Shown: positions 10,801 to 21,981 of the stretch, in pieces
How positions within the stretch are numbered: the first letter of the stretch is position 1
Layout: every line of letters starts with the position of its first letter
Assembly: GCF_021869535.1 (NCBI RefSeq)
Contig: NW_026262701.1
Coordinates: 46,317,278-46,381,277, forward strand
Length of the DNA stretch: 64,000 nt
Source: Mytilus californianus
Taxonomy: Eukaryota > Mollusca > Bivalvia > Mytilida > Mytilidae
Direction of reading: 5' to 3'
Made by a program: the position numbers and the translations under genes
Notes under the pieces: model-generated
Databases searched by the model: none
What the model saw: only the letters and a program-made list of their open reading frames with translations
What the model was told of the DNA's origin: nothing

Positions 10801-13019
10801 CAAACAGAAAACAATAAACTTGTGGAAAAGATGGTATACCACAAACATGAGGTGCAAAAATTTGTACACCATATCCGGATTTCGACAATTAAGGTCTCTT
10901 CAGTGATGTTAGGAATCGAAACGGTATTTGGAAGGCCATATAATTTACCTCAATTTAGGAAAGACTCTTGAATTTTTAAGAGTCGAAATTGGATGAACGG
11001 ATCATATAAACCCGAAGGAAAATATAATACAAGCCCAAACGAAAGAATATATAAAAGTCTAAATTGAAAACAACGTTCAAACCTATGATTGCGTTGGATA
11101 AAAACCGCAATTTTTATACGTCTGCATGTAAAACAAATTTCGTGGTAGAGGGGTCTAAATACAGCACAAACAACAATTTCCAAAAGACCAAAAAAAAGTG
11201 AAAAAGTCTATTTTAACAAAACGCATTTGACTAACAGGTCGAACAACTGATGTTCTTAAACCCTGCTGACTGCCATTGGCGATTGCCAAATAAATTGATC
11301 ACCAGATCTAACAAAATGAATCTTAATATTAATTTAATACCAAACAGAAAACAATAAACTTGTGGAAAAGATGGTATACCACAAACATGAGGTGCAAAAA
11401 TTTGTACACCATATCTGGATTTCGACAATCAATGTCTCTTCAGTGATGTTAGGGATCGAAACGGTATTTGGAAGGCCATATAATTTACCTCAATTTAGGA
11501 AAGACTCTTGAATTTTAAAGAGTCGAAACAGGATGAACGGATCATATAAACCCGAAGGAAAATATAAAACAAGCCCAAACGAAAGAATATATAAAAGTCT
11601 AAATTGAAAACAACGTTCAAACCTATGATTGCGTTGGATAAAAACCGCATTTTTTATACGTGTGCATGCAAAACAAATTTCGTGGTAGAGGGGTCTAAAT
11701 ACAGCACTAACAACAATTTCCAAAAGACCAAAAAAAGTGGAAAAGTCTATTTTAACAAAACGCATTTGACTAACAGGTCGAACAACTGATGTTCTTAAAC
11801 CCTGCTGACTGCCATTGGCGATTGCCAAATAAATTGATCACCAGATCTAACAAAATGGATCTTAATATTAATTTAATACCAAACAGAAAACAATAAACTT
11901 GTGGAAAAGATGGTATACCACAAATATGAGGTGCAAAAATTAGTACACCATATCCGGATTTCGACAATTAATGTCTCTTCAGTGATGTTAGGGATCGAAA
12001 CGGTATTTGGAAGGCCATATAATTTACCTCAACTTAGGAAAGACTCTTGAATTTTAAAGAGTCGAAATAGGATGAACGGATCATATAAACCCGAAGGAAA
12101 ATATAATACAAGCCCAAACGAAAGAATATATAAAAGTCTAAATTGAAAACAACGTTCAAACCTATGATTGCGTTGGATAAAAACCGCAACTTTTATACGT
12201 GTGCATGTAAAACAAATTTCGTTGTAGAGGGGTCTAAATACAGCACAAACAACAATTTCCAAAAGACCAAAAAAAGTGAAAAAGTCTATTTTAACAAAAC
12301 GCATTTGACTAACAGGTCGAACAACTGATGGTCTTAAACCCTGCTGACTGCCATTGGCGATTGCCAAATAAATTGATCACCAGATCTAACAAAATGGATC
12401 TTAATATTAATTTAATACCAAACAGAAAACAATAAACTTGTGGAAAAGATGGTATACCACAAACATGAGGTGCAAAAATTTGTACACCATATCCGGATTT
12501 CGACAATTAATGTCTCTTCAGTGATGTTAGGAATCGAAACGGTATTTAGAAGGCCATATAATTTACCTCAATTTAGGAAAGACTCTTGAATTTTAAAGAG
12601 TCGAAATAGGATGAACGGATCATATAAACCCGAAGGAAAATATAATACAAGCCCAAACGAAAGAATATATAAAAGTCTAAATTGAAAACAACGTTCAAAC
12701 CTATGATTGCGTTGGATAAAAACCGCAATTTTTATACGTCTGCATGTAAAACAAATTTCGTGGTAGAGGGGTCTAAATACAGTACAAACAGCAATTTCCA
12801 ACAGACCAAAAAAAGTGAAAAAGTCTATTTTAACAAAACGCATTTGACTAACAGGTCGAACAACTGATGTTCTTAAACCCTGCTGACTGCCATTGGCGAT
12901 TGCCAAATAAATTGATCACCAGATCTAACAAAATGGATCTTAATATTAATTTAATACCAAACAGAAAACAATAAACTTGTGGAAAAGATGGTATACCACA
13001 AACATGAGGTGCAAAAATT
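7818..13019. repeat. Tandem satellite array, about 9.7 copies of a 539-bp monomer
   Basis: Successive copies of 'aagtctaaattgaaaacaac' occur at 7821, 8360, 8899 and then every 539 bases; one interval is 540 because of an extra A in an A-run near 11190. Copies differ by scattered substitutions at only a few percent of sites. Diagnostic differences fall into variants: copies 2, 5, 6 and 8 carry the 'agtggaaaagtc' type, while copies 3, 7 and 10 carry 'tacgtctgcatg'. Copies 2-3 plus the start of 4 resemble copies 6-7 plus the start of 8, a 2156-bp higher-order shift, and copies 5 and 6 are nearly identical. Every monomer contains 'tatataaaag', resembling a TATA box. Overlapping frames on both strands (61, 112 and 65 codons) recur simply because the copies are alike. 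Confidence 0.97.
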
Positions 13020-13068
13020 ATATATATATATATATTAAGTTTTGTAATGACTCGGTCTGCCTTTCCTT
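13020..13068 (-). repeat. Right terminal inverted repeat of the satellite element
   Basis: The array stops inside a monomer at 'gtgcaaaaatt', passes through TA repeats, and ends with the reverse complement of the left terminus, finishing 'gactcggtctgcctttcctt'. Confidence 0.85.
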
Positions 13069-13199
13069 TTCTTACATATAACTATATAATGCTTTATGGT
13101 AAATAGTTGTACGCATTTCAGGGTAAATCTGTCTTAAGGTAACAGTAGTATACCGCTGTTCAATAGTCATAATTCTATTAAGCAAAAACAATTCGGATA

Positions 13200-13625
13200 A
13201 CAAAATAAAACCGAGGGAAACACATCAACTATAAGAGTAAAACCACGGAACAACAGAAACACTGAACAACAACAAAAGCAAACGCCAACATACATAGCAA
13301 CGGACTGTCTGATAACAACTGCCATATTCCTGACTTGGTCCAGGACATTTGTGGAAAAAAATGCTGGGTTGAACCTGGTTTATGGCTAGCCAACCCTCCC
13401 GCTTATATGGCAATGTTAAAAATACTGCTAAAATGACAACATTGCGTGACAAGAATACAGTACAAACAAACGCAAGAACACTCAGCACAGAGAAATACAT
13501 ATAAAATAAATAATATAATAATACATTACAACATGTAAACCGCAGAATATCAACGGACACCTCCCATGAATTTACGACAGCACACCAGGACACCACAAAC
13601 GAAATATAAACTGCGCGTCACATGA
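13200..13625. repeat. Dispersed repeat family R1, most complete copy
   Basis: Sequence around 'catattcctgacttggtcca' and 'gggttgaacctggttt' followed by 'ggctagcca' recurs in diverged form at 38858-38960 (plus strand) and in reverse complement at 60140-60330. The 123-codon minus-strand frame over 13225-13596 lies inside this repeat and is not treated as a gene. I recall similar sequence as common in mussel DNA, which is unverified here. Confidence 0.65.
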
Positions 13626-13849
13626 ATGGATGAACGTCACAAAAAGTGACGTATTGTATGTGACGTTTATATTATCACAGGTAAATTTCTAAAAATAAAA
13701 TAGATTTGTTTTATTTATAGACACTTACAAGAATATTTAATTGGGATTGAGTTTGTAATGGTGTTATTTTATGTATTTTCTAACAATGACAAGAATATTA
13801 AAATGGAATTGTGTTTGTAATGGTGTTATTATTTGCATTTTCTAACCAT

Positions 13850-14036
13850 ATAAAAAAGAAGATGTGGTAAGATTGCCAATGAGACAACTCTCCACAAGAG
13901 ACCAAATGACACAGAAATTAATAACTATAGGTCACCGTGCAGCCTTCAATAATGAACAAAGCCCATACCGCACAGTCAGCTATAAAAGGCCCCGAAATGA
14001 CAATGTAAAACAATTCAAACGAGAAAACTAGATCAC
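13850..14036. repeat. Dispersed repeat family R2
   Basis: Begins near 'aagaagatgtggtaagattg' and includes 'ccaatgagacaactctccac' and 'cagctataaaaggccccgaa'. A longer diverged copy lies at 58375-58760 and a short one at 48183-48235, all on the plus strand. No internal coding frame is convincing. It resembles a family I associate with Mytilus sequences. Confidence 0.75.
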
Positions 14037-14574
14037 GAGGGACTGCACATGAACATCGAAACAGTTAAAACTGTTATATTTTCTGAGATAAAGCAAATAA
14101 AATTTGCGGAAAATAGTATTACAAATGTATAGAATACACGTAAATATCGATAAAAAGCCCAGTAATTTTGACTTAAAATTAACTTTTCTGGAAATCCTGT
14201 CCTTCAATTTTTTTTTTTTATAAAAACGATATGTTATTGCTACTGAAATTTCCGTTTTATTGATATAAAATTGATATGGCAATCTAAAGTCAATTGTTTC
14301 AATATTTGTTTCACGATTTACAGTTTGACTGTCCCTCTGGTATCTTTCGTCCCTCTTTTACGTGCATCCTATAATTGTACTCCTTTCTACAAATATTCAA
14401 TTTACTATAAATCCGAAAGTATAAAAGTTACTTATATAATTTTTCGATATTCATATGCAGTTCCACATGCTCAAATTGCTTGCTAAATTTCATAAAAATC
14501 CGTAAGATTGCCCATTTACGTACCTGTTACCTATAAGTTTATTATACAGGTCCCAAATGTAATTTTCATTTTTC
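14037..14574. other. Non-coding stretch with an R3 tail
   Basis: Positions 14322-14362 carry 'tttgactgtccctctggtat' and 'ctttcgtccctctttta', the 3' tail of family R3 (best copy 16795-16920). Nothing else is recognised. Confidence 0.5.
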
Positions 14575-16690
14575 ACAATGTATTAGTTCAAAAGAATGCA
14601 GTTTTAAATGAAATGAATTCCTCATGATTACAAACATTTATAAATATGTCTTGTATTTTTAAAAATCAATGAAAATTTGACTTTTAAATTTAGTAAAATA
14701 TTTAACGCTTAATGAACAATTATGTTCATAACTGATTTACCTGAAATATTTGCCACAGCAAGCGTACCAACTATCAATTAATAAAATCGCGTTTCTGTCA
14801 AAAATAAACTATAAATCCCGCTTATGGTTGATAAATACTATAATGGTGAATTTAAACGCTCAAGGTAAAAAGAAGTTATATCGTGCTCGGTAGAAACGCT
14901 AAAAGTCATGCTTAATAGAAACTTTCATACGCAATAGAAACGCCCATCTGCAGTATAATAGCTTATGTTCAACAGAATCGGTCATACTTCATAATCATTA
15001 TGAACACTGAGAAGACAAGATTGGATACCACAAAATGATAAAAACAATGAAGGATTGCCGTTGAGAACAACAGATCAATAGAACGTTATAACTACCACTT
15101 GGTTGATACCTCTGCTGGTGGCATACAAAACAACGATAGTGTTATAAAAATTTGCATTTAAAAAATTTAAATATTATTTTAGCTTTATGAATATATCTTC
15201 CTCATACAAAGCTCCGAATACTAGCCCGACTTTGCTATATTTTTTATCCTTTTTTCATTATGTTTTATCAGCGCCTTATTTTTAATATACTTTGGATTTT
15301 CAAATATTTCGGCCTCGTGCATCACTAAAGAGACAGTTTTTGTCAAAATTTGCATCGGGTGCAGTAAAATGTACCCGGTTATATTAGTATTATAGCATGA
15401 TAACAAAGGGAATCTCTACTAGATACAAAAAGAATAGATTCATGGAAGTAACATTTGTGAACTATTTAATCAAGGTTCATTTTACCAGTTATCGATTTAA
15501 TGGGTATAGAGAACCGGGTCCAACTTGTAAAATGTCAAATGCATTTGAAATACACCGGAAAGATTGTCAAAACTAATGACCTTGCTTTATTAATTGGATA
15601 AACCTTTTAAAGTACACATCAACCCAATAGTATCGTTCGTTTTTAAAAACAAATATTGTGTTTTCTATTTAGAAATCAGTATGCTTTTGACTTGACCTTT
15701 TATTTGTTTCTCAAAACTTATTTTATAGTACCTACAATGTACATGGAGATGCACATTTCTTCAAAAACTATATCACAGTAATGATCTCCTTTATTTTACT
15801 AGTTATCAATAATCGTTTGGATCTTTGCAACATAACAGTTCATGGCTTCCTTATTTCTCCAGCATAGGTGTGCGATTAATTCATTTAACTATTTTGACTG
15901 ACGTAAACATGATAAATACAAACCAAGTTTTCCTGCAAATGGTCAAGTCCTTCAAGGTTGCTGAAGAAGCTTTTTAATATTTTCCAATTGCTATCTTTTG
16001 AAACCTTGAAAATTAAACCAGTGAAACAGCTTAGTAAGGTTAAACTTGCCCTTAGGGTTCAACAAAAGCTCTTTCTACCATCAAATGATTTTGATCGCTT
16101 GCAAAAAACTAAAACTGTTGTAAAAGAAAGCGGATGATTGGGTTTAGTTTGAAAGCACGATAAAATAAACATCATTTTGATAAATCCCGTAACCATCGCA
16201 TTTAAGTTGGGTGCCATTGCTTGCATTGAAACTCATTTCGTCAGAACTGTTTATTCAGTTTCATCCCGGTAGCATTCTGTGACTGATATGGCTTTTCATA
16301 TGGTTATAAGTATTGGAGTTAAGGCTTAAAGCTTCTCAGACATAGGTCACAATTTTTACTTAACGTTGCAATATTTTCATTGATATTTATTTGAGATATG
16401 TTTTGATGTTTGTAAATTTAATTTTGATAAAAGTTTGGAAAATTTTAATTTAAAAAACACTTACCTTAATACGAAGGCAGTATTCACCGTTTTTGCAAAG
16501 TCCATATGTTGTCGACTTTTGGATTGTTCTAATGTTCTAAAATGCACCAGTACACACCACTCCTGGGTGACTCATAGCTATTGTGCAGGCCAACCGATAT
16601 CCGGACTGTCGGTGATTTGGTGTAGTCTTTAATAAATCTGTTATATGATATTTACATTGGATTTGCAAACATTAAAGGAAGCATTGTTGA
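14575..16690. repeat. Duplicated non-coding block, copy A3
   Basis: Third diverged copy of block A, aligning with 200-340, 1530-1585 and 2165-2420 of A1. It includes at 15085-15115 and 15220-15330 part of family R4 ('actaccacttggttgatacc'), also seen at 33040-33250. No intact open frame corresponds to the 1079-1326 exon. Confidence 0.6.
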
Positions 16691-16794
16691 TAGCATACCT
16701 GTGTATTTGTTTGCAAACTATTACAAAACTTTAAAATTGTATGCCTTTAATTGTAAATTAACAATTTGTTATTAAATGTATGTAACACATATGT

Positions 16795-16920
16795 TGTGTC
16801 ATCTGTACTATTATTTGTCTGTTTGTCTTTTTATTTTTGGCCATGGCGTTGTCAGTTTGTTTTCGATCTATGAGTTTGACTGTCCCTCTGGTATCTTTCG
16901 TCCCTCTTTTGGCTTCTGTA
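16795..16920 (+). repeat. Dispersed repeat family R3 (3' tail)
   Basis: Reads 'tggccatggcgttgtcagtt', then 'gagtttgactgtccctctgg', then 'tatctttcgtccctctttt'. Diverged copies of the tail are at 4076-4140, 14310-14362, 27365-27425 and 38515-38570, and a related upstream part is at 49890-50090. All copies are in the same orientation. Confidence 0.7.
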
Positions 16921-17149
16921 ATTACTTTATATTTTGAAATACCAAAGAGTGGAAATTAAAACGATTTTCACCATGATTCTGCATGGAAGATAGTAAATAG
17001 GGGTAAAATACAAGATTTGTCTAATATCTTGAAAACCCATATTGAGAAAGAAATTATGACAGGGGCAAAAATGTTCAAAATGTTGAATTCTACCTTTTGT
17101 CCTATTACATCAAAATTGTTAGATGACTTGTATTCAGATTGCTCCAAAA

Positions 17150-17535
17150 TTACTAATTGTACCATATTTTTCATTTTCACCTTTTATCTTGAAAACTATA
17201 ATAGATAGAGAAACTTAAAATAGCAGAAACGATCAACATAACAAGATCTACAAATAAGTCAACTTGGCCAAAATCGTCGATCAACTTTTTGTTATGTTAT
17301 TGTCCTTGTGACGGATGGGTAAATTTGATGTATGGAGAGGCGATAAACAACGTGTATTTCGTTTGACTTTGTAATCTCAACTCAATATAATAACGTAGTA
17401 CATAATAATTGAAGAACGTTTACAAAAGATGTAGTGACGTTAACAATGGTAAAATGAAAATGGCGCTACACGTAGCGTTAACATTTATTATGTTTATAGT
17501 AAATCAAACTGTTTCCAGAACATTGACATTCTCGG
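17150..17535. repeat. Paired flanking repeat, copy 1
   Basis: Two modules occur here: 'cttgaaaactataatagata' to 'aagatctacaaataagtcaa' (17188-17260) and 'tgtaatctcaactcaatata' to 'gtaaatcaaact' (17370-17510). Both recur at 18350-18690 in swapped order, and the first also at about 26926-26990. They flank the gag remnant. Confidence 0.6.
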
Positions 17536-17689
17536 GGCCACCAAATGCACTATTCATTAGCTGTGATGTATTGTGGCATGCGGAAGAAACCTTTCAGTAC
17601 ATCGGACGGTAACTTGTTGTATATTACAGACGTAAGATTCTAAACCTCCTCGGCGCTGGCAAATCATCAAATTTTTGATACATGCGTTC

Positions 17690-18465
17690 GTGATTTTATG
17701 GTTCTGACCAAACTTCTCTATCAGCACTGCTACGGCTTGCTAGGACTTTGCACTTTGAGAAGTAATCCAGCAACACATTGTGGAGCTATTCTTTGGATTT
17801 GATTTTGCAAATACGTAAACGTCTGTACGTCTGTTAAAGTTTTGTTATCATGTATAATGGATAAATACGCATCATCGAAAGGTTGCCAGTTTAATATATT
17901 GCCATTAAAATATGTAAGATTCAATTGTGTAGCTTGTGATAGATGCTAGATTTTTTTGTGTTCATTGACGATCTGCAGTGCATATCATTATTCTGCATGG
18001 GATGTGAAGTATTAAAAATAGATAAGGAGTTTAAATATACGAAATCTGCTGCATTTTAATTTAAGTTAGAGCTGGTTTCATTCGATTTGGTTTTCTGTTT
18101 TGAGCCTGATGCATTGTGTACTTTTGTCAAAATATGTTCTATATCTAAAACATACCGACCTGCGTCTTCTATCTCAGCTACCATGTTTTCCTCAGATATC
18201 TCCCCTAGAATTTCACTGTCCAGTTGCGTAAGAATGTCCCTTTTGTTCACGTAAAAGTTTCACATAAACTTTCAATTTCATCGCGTTGTGTTGTTGATTT
18301 TTTCAACTTTTCTTCTATATTTGAAATCAATTTTTTTTTGCGGCTCCTCGTTTGATTGTGTAATCTCAACTCAATAAAGAAACGTGTTACATAATAATAG
18401 AACAAAGTTAACAACAGATATAGTGACGTTAACAACAGATATAGTGACGTTAACAACATGAACAA
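17690..18465 (-). pseudogene. BEL/Pao-type retrotransposon gag remnant (DUF1759-like)
   Basis: Read on the minus strand, three broken pieces follow in order. The first is a charged helical stretch ending near 18250 (about 18250-18350, KKLISNIEEKLKKSTTQRDE). After a frame change comes 18056-18250 (DSEILGEISEENMVAEIEDA). After an in-frame stop and a gap comes 17730-17924 (YFNGNILNWQPFDDAYLSII...TLTDVQTFTYL). The last piece matches the pattern of the gag-like domain (DUF1759) near the N-terminus of BEL/Pao polyproteins: an FxG segment, an aromatic W-x-x-F and a conserved 'L...FxYL'. No protease, reverse transcriptase, integrase or long terminal repeat is found nearby, so it is a truncated fossil. 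Confidence 0.65.
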
Positions 18466-18690
18466 TTGTAAAATAAAAACGGCACTAAACGTAGCGCTAA
18501 CGTTTGAAGTAAATCAAACTCTCTAACTCATCGACAGTCCTTTCGTGACAATTCTACCATCTTTGGGTTTTTGTCAATTATCTTGAAAACTATACTAGAT
18601 ATGTATATAAACTTTAAATAGCAAAATGTATTAGCAGGACAAGATCTACAAATAAGACAACATGGATGAAATCGTGAGTTGACTCTTTAA
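18350..18690. repeat. Paired flanking repeat, copy 2
   Basis: Contains the same two modules as 17150-17535 in the opposite order. A 23-base direct duplication is included at about 18413-18460, where 'agatatagtgacgttaacaa' appears twice in a row. Confidence 0.6.
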
Positions 18691-19289
18691 ATTGCGATGT
18701 TTTTTTATAGTCTTACAAGTGTGGACACAGATCAGTGTGGATAGTATGATTGGATGTTTGACAGTGTTTTATATGACAAAAGGAGTTCTATGTTTTATGT
18801 TTTCTATGTATTAACTGTGTTGCACAATGACAACCAACATGAGCATTAGGGGTGTTGTTTATGTAATATTTAGTTTTTTATGTTCAACACTAGCATGGAA
18901 GAGATACTAATTGCATTAATTACCAAATGATTATGATAGAATATATATGTTCCACATCTTTGATTTTGGATACATTTTGTAGCTAGGAGAGGAACACATA
19001 ATAGATTCATTTTTTTCTTAATGTGATTTTTTTATATGGGAGATGGTATCTGAGAACATGTATTTGCTTACTATTTGTATGGTTCTATTTATATTACTTT
19101 GTGGGGGATTGTCAGTATCGTTAGTAAAAGATTTCGGTTAAATGTGCAAATTGTTTCTCAGTTTAGAAGACATTTAATGTTTTTTAGTAATGACAATGCC
19201 TGACATGATGATTGGGACTAGATGAGCTAGAAAGTGAATTTCTGTGTTATTTTTTATTAATTCTTTGAAAATATCTCCTCCAAAGCTGA
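18691..19289. other. Non-coding stretch, nothing recognised
   Basis: AT-rich, without a splice-consistent frame or a repeat I can match elsewhere in the window. Confidence 0.45.
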
Positions 19290-20350
19290 GATTTGACAAA
19301 AAAAAACAGCATATTGCAAAATGATTTAAATGCTATACAATCTTGGTGTAACAATAACAGTATGAAAATTAATGCACAAAAAACAAAGTGTATGAAATTG
19401 GGTTCAAAACAAAAACTTACACAACTATCAGAATTATGTATTACCGTCAATGAAACATGTATTGAAAATGTCCATTCTTTCAAATTACTTGGAATTGACA
19501 TTGATGAAAATTTAAGCTGGGAGGATCATGTTGATCGTATATGCAAGATTATCTCATCTAAAATATCACTTTTGTTTAAAATTAAAGTATATTTGCCTAT
19601 ACACACAAGACAACTATTTTATAATGCATATATTCTACCATATACATGTATAGACTATTGTAGTTCAGTTTGGGGAAATTTATTACAAAAAGATTCAGAT
19701 GGAATCATAAAACTTTAAAAAAGAGTAGCAAGAATTATACTTGAATGCGATATTTCTGTTCCATCTAATTTTATGTTTTCATCTTTAAAATAGCTATCTT
19801 TTACAAAAAGAATAAAATACCAACAATCAATTCTAGTGTATAAAATTGTAAATGGACTAACACCTGATTACTTAACTATGCTAAATATTAATGATGTGCA
19901 ACACCACAACTTACGATCTGTCTCTAATAATGATCTATTTGTTCCAAGACCAAACACAAATTTATATAAAAAATCTCTTCATTATTCTGCAACAAAGGTA
20001 TGGAATAATTTACCACACAAAATAAAAAATTGTCGAAATGTGGAATTATTTAAGAAACATTGTTATAATCATTTTCTTGAAAATTCTATGCAAGTCGAAT
20101 AATTTGTTTTCTTTCTTTTATTGTAAGAATAAGAAAATTTAATCAAAACTTTACCAATTATTGCCATTTATTGCCATTTGTATGTTTGAATGATTGAATT
20201 GTGTATATACTAGTAATATATATTGTATTTTAATGTATGAATGTTAACTGTATACATGTATTTTGTTTGAGGGCCTCAATGAAAATTAGACTACTTCTAA
20301 TTGAGTTACCCTCTTTAAATAAAGAATTTATTATTATTATTATATTATTA
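19290..20350 (+). mobile_element. Non-LTR retrotransposon 3' fragment (reverse transcriptase C-terminal part)
   Basis: The plus-strand frames at 19293-19718 and 19836-20102 encode the thumb and tail of a LINE-type reverse transcriptase: WCNNNSMKINAQKTKCM, then FKLLGIDIDENLSWEDHVD, then QLFYNAYILPYTCIDYCSSVWG, and after an in-frame stop HYSATKVWNNLPHKIKNCRN. These patterns fit the CR1/Jockey-like LINE groups. The catalytic YxDD region is missing, so the copy is 5'-truncated and also has stop codons. The 3' end is a TTA/ATT microsatellite at about 20325-20350 instead of a poly(A) tail, typical of several LINE clades. It is inactive. Confidence 0.85.
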
Positions 20351-20838
20351 TAAAGCTGGTCAAAGCAAAAAAAAGTTTTATGATATCAACAAAAGAACCT
20401 TTGTGAGCATGCTTCAAAGACTCATAACTAACTACAGAAGTCATATGATAAAATGTCAAGTGGATAGTATGAACATCTACTTAATATGTCTAAATATCTA
20501 AAAAGTTTTAGTATTCAATATGAAAAAGCTATTGCAAAAGTGTTCTCTTTTCAGTTTTTTTTTTGTTATATGGATACAAATGTAAGTGATACCAATACAG
20601 TAAGGCAGTTTTGTTATGGTATGAAAGTGTAGTAATTAGCATTTACTGTTAATTCACACAAATTAAGAAATAAACAAATGAATGATAAATGTTGAACATG
20701 TACAATGAAATATATTTTAGAAATAAATTAGGCCAGATAGGCCTTATAAATTTTGGTCTTTTTCTTAACATACTGAATGACCATTTACACTCAGGACTGA
20801 GTCGCCAGTAGGCAGTACAGATGTAAAAAATGTGGATA
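20351..20838. other. Non-coding stretch, nothing recognised
   Basis: No gene or repeat boundary is apparent; it ends at the palindrome opening the next element. Confidence 0.45.
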
Positions 20839-20856
20839 GTGTCCACATGTGGACAC
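20839..20856. repeat. Perfect 18-bp palindrome
   Basis: GTGTCCACATGTGGACAC reads identically on both strands and lies 5 bases before the left edge of the 150-bp repeat element. Confidence 0.9.
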
Positions 20857-20861
20857 AGATG

Positions 20862-21981
20862 ATGCCCCCGCTTGCATATTATATAGTTATAAAGGGACAT
20901 AACTGAAGAACGGTAAAAGTGACGCTACCCAAATTTGAACTTGATCTGAGTTTTGTGGTAATAAGCATTGTGTGTAAGTCTCATAACTGTTATTAACATT
21001 TGGTTGAGGCTAACTTGAGTAGAGAACAGAAACTCAAAATTCAGCAATTTTTCTATTTGTAAACACGCATAACTCTAGAACGGTTGTGTATAAGTTTTAT
21101 AACATTCAGTTGAAACAAACTAAAGTTAGAGAACAGAAATGAAAAATTCAGCAATTTTTATGTTTATAAAGGGACATAACTCAAGAATGGTAAAAGAGTC
21201 GCCACAAAATTTCGTACTTAATCTGTATTTATAGTAATAAGCATTGTGTATAAGTTTCATAACATTTGGTTGTGGCAAACTAAAGTTAGAAAACGGAAAC
21301 AAAAAATTTGTACTTGATCTTAGTTTTGTGGTAATGAATATTGTGTATAGGTTCCATAATGTTTGGTTGGGGCAAGCTTAAGTTACAGAATGGAAACTAA
21401 AAATTTAGCAATCTTTCGATTTATAAAGGGGCATAACTCAATAATGGTTAAAGTGACCCTACCCAAATTCAACTTGATCTGTATTTTATCAGTGGAAGTC
21501 AAAATTAAACATTGCATTGTATAAAGCATTGATTGTAGTTGATTCAACTATAATCATGGACAAAGGAAGATAACTCCAATTTAAAAATTACTTGATATTT
21601 AGAAGAACATAAAAATTGAGCAATTTTTCCATTTATAAAGGGGCATAACTCAAGAACGGTTAAAGTGACGCCACCAAAATTCAAACTTGATCTGTGTTTT
21701 GTGGTAATAAGCATTGTGTATAAGTTTCATAACATTTGGTTGAGGCATACTAAAATAAGGGAACGGAAACGAAAAATTCAACAATTTTTCCATTTGTAAA
21801 GGGGCATAACTCTGGAACGGTATAAGTGACGCTACCAAAATTCAAACTTGATCTGTGTTTTGTGGTAATAAGCATTGTGTATAAGTTTCATAACATTTGG
21901 TTGAGGCAAACTAAAGTTAGAGAACGGAAACCCATTTTGGGACGTACGTACGTAATGCCCCCTCCGCTACGGCGGGGGCAT
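20862..21981. mobile_element. Element with tandem 'cataactc..aacgg' core and ATGCCCCCGC ends
   Basis: The unit opens with ATGCCCCCGC (20862-20871) and closes with GCGGGGGCAT (21972-21981), its reverse complement. The closing end also forms a hairpin ('atgccccctccgc', loop 'tac', 'ggcgggggcat'). Between them a module of about 150 bp ('ggggcataactcaagaacgg', 'caaacttgatctgtgttttg', 'ataagtttcataacatttgg') is repeated roughly six times, with the last two copies (from 21640 and from 21800) the most alike. There is no coding frame. The layout, tandem core between short inverted ends, parallels the 539-bp satellite element on a smaller scale. Confidence 0.75.

Larger units (their letters stand above)
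7766..13068. mobile_element. Inverted-repeat-bounded satellite element, 5.3 kb
   Basis: The left end (AAGGAAAGGCAGACCGAGTC at 7766, continuing through 'acaaaacttaatatatata') reappears in reverse complement at 13027-13068 with two mismatches over about 42 bases. Each inverted repeat runs into TA-rich sequence, and the whole interior is a tandem array of a 539-bp monomer. No transposase frame is present, so any movement would need factors supplied in trans. Bivalve genomes carry short elements with tandem-repeat cores (the pearl/Helitron-like kind), but those usually have few and short monomers. I infer, but cannot prove, that the array and its ends form one unit. Target duplication is masked by TA repeats. 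Confidence 0.7.

Noticed and set aside
7809-12906. About thirty open frames of 61, 65 and 112 codons across the satellite array as a gene family
   Set aside because: They overlap each other on opposite strands, lie entirely within near-identical tandem monomers, and one copy is broken by a homopolymer slip. Their repetition follows from the satellite and is not evidence for genes.
7766-13068. CRISPR-like array
   Set aside because: The units are 539 bp with no unique spacers, and the DNA is animal; this is a satellite.
13225-13596. 123-codon minus-strand frame as a gene
   Set aside because: It lies within dispersed repeat R1, whose other copies (38.9 and 60.2 kb) do not keep the frame as far as I can see.
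17150-18690. The flanking modules as long terminal repeats of a BEL/Pao element
   Set aside because: The two modules are in opposite order on the two sides, so they are not simple direct repeats. One module also occurs alone near 26.9 kb.
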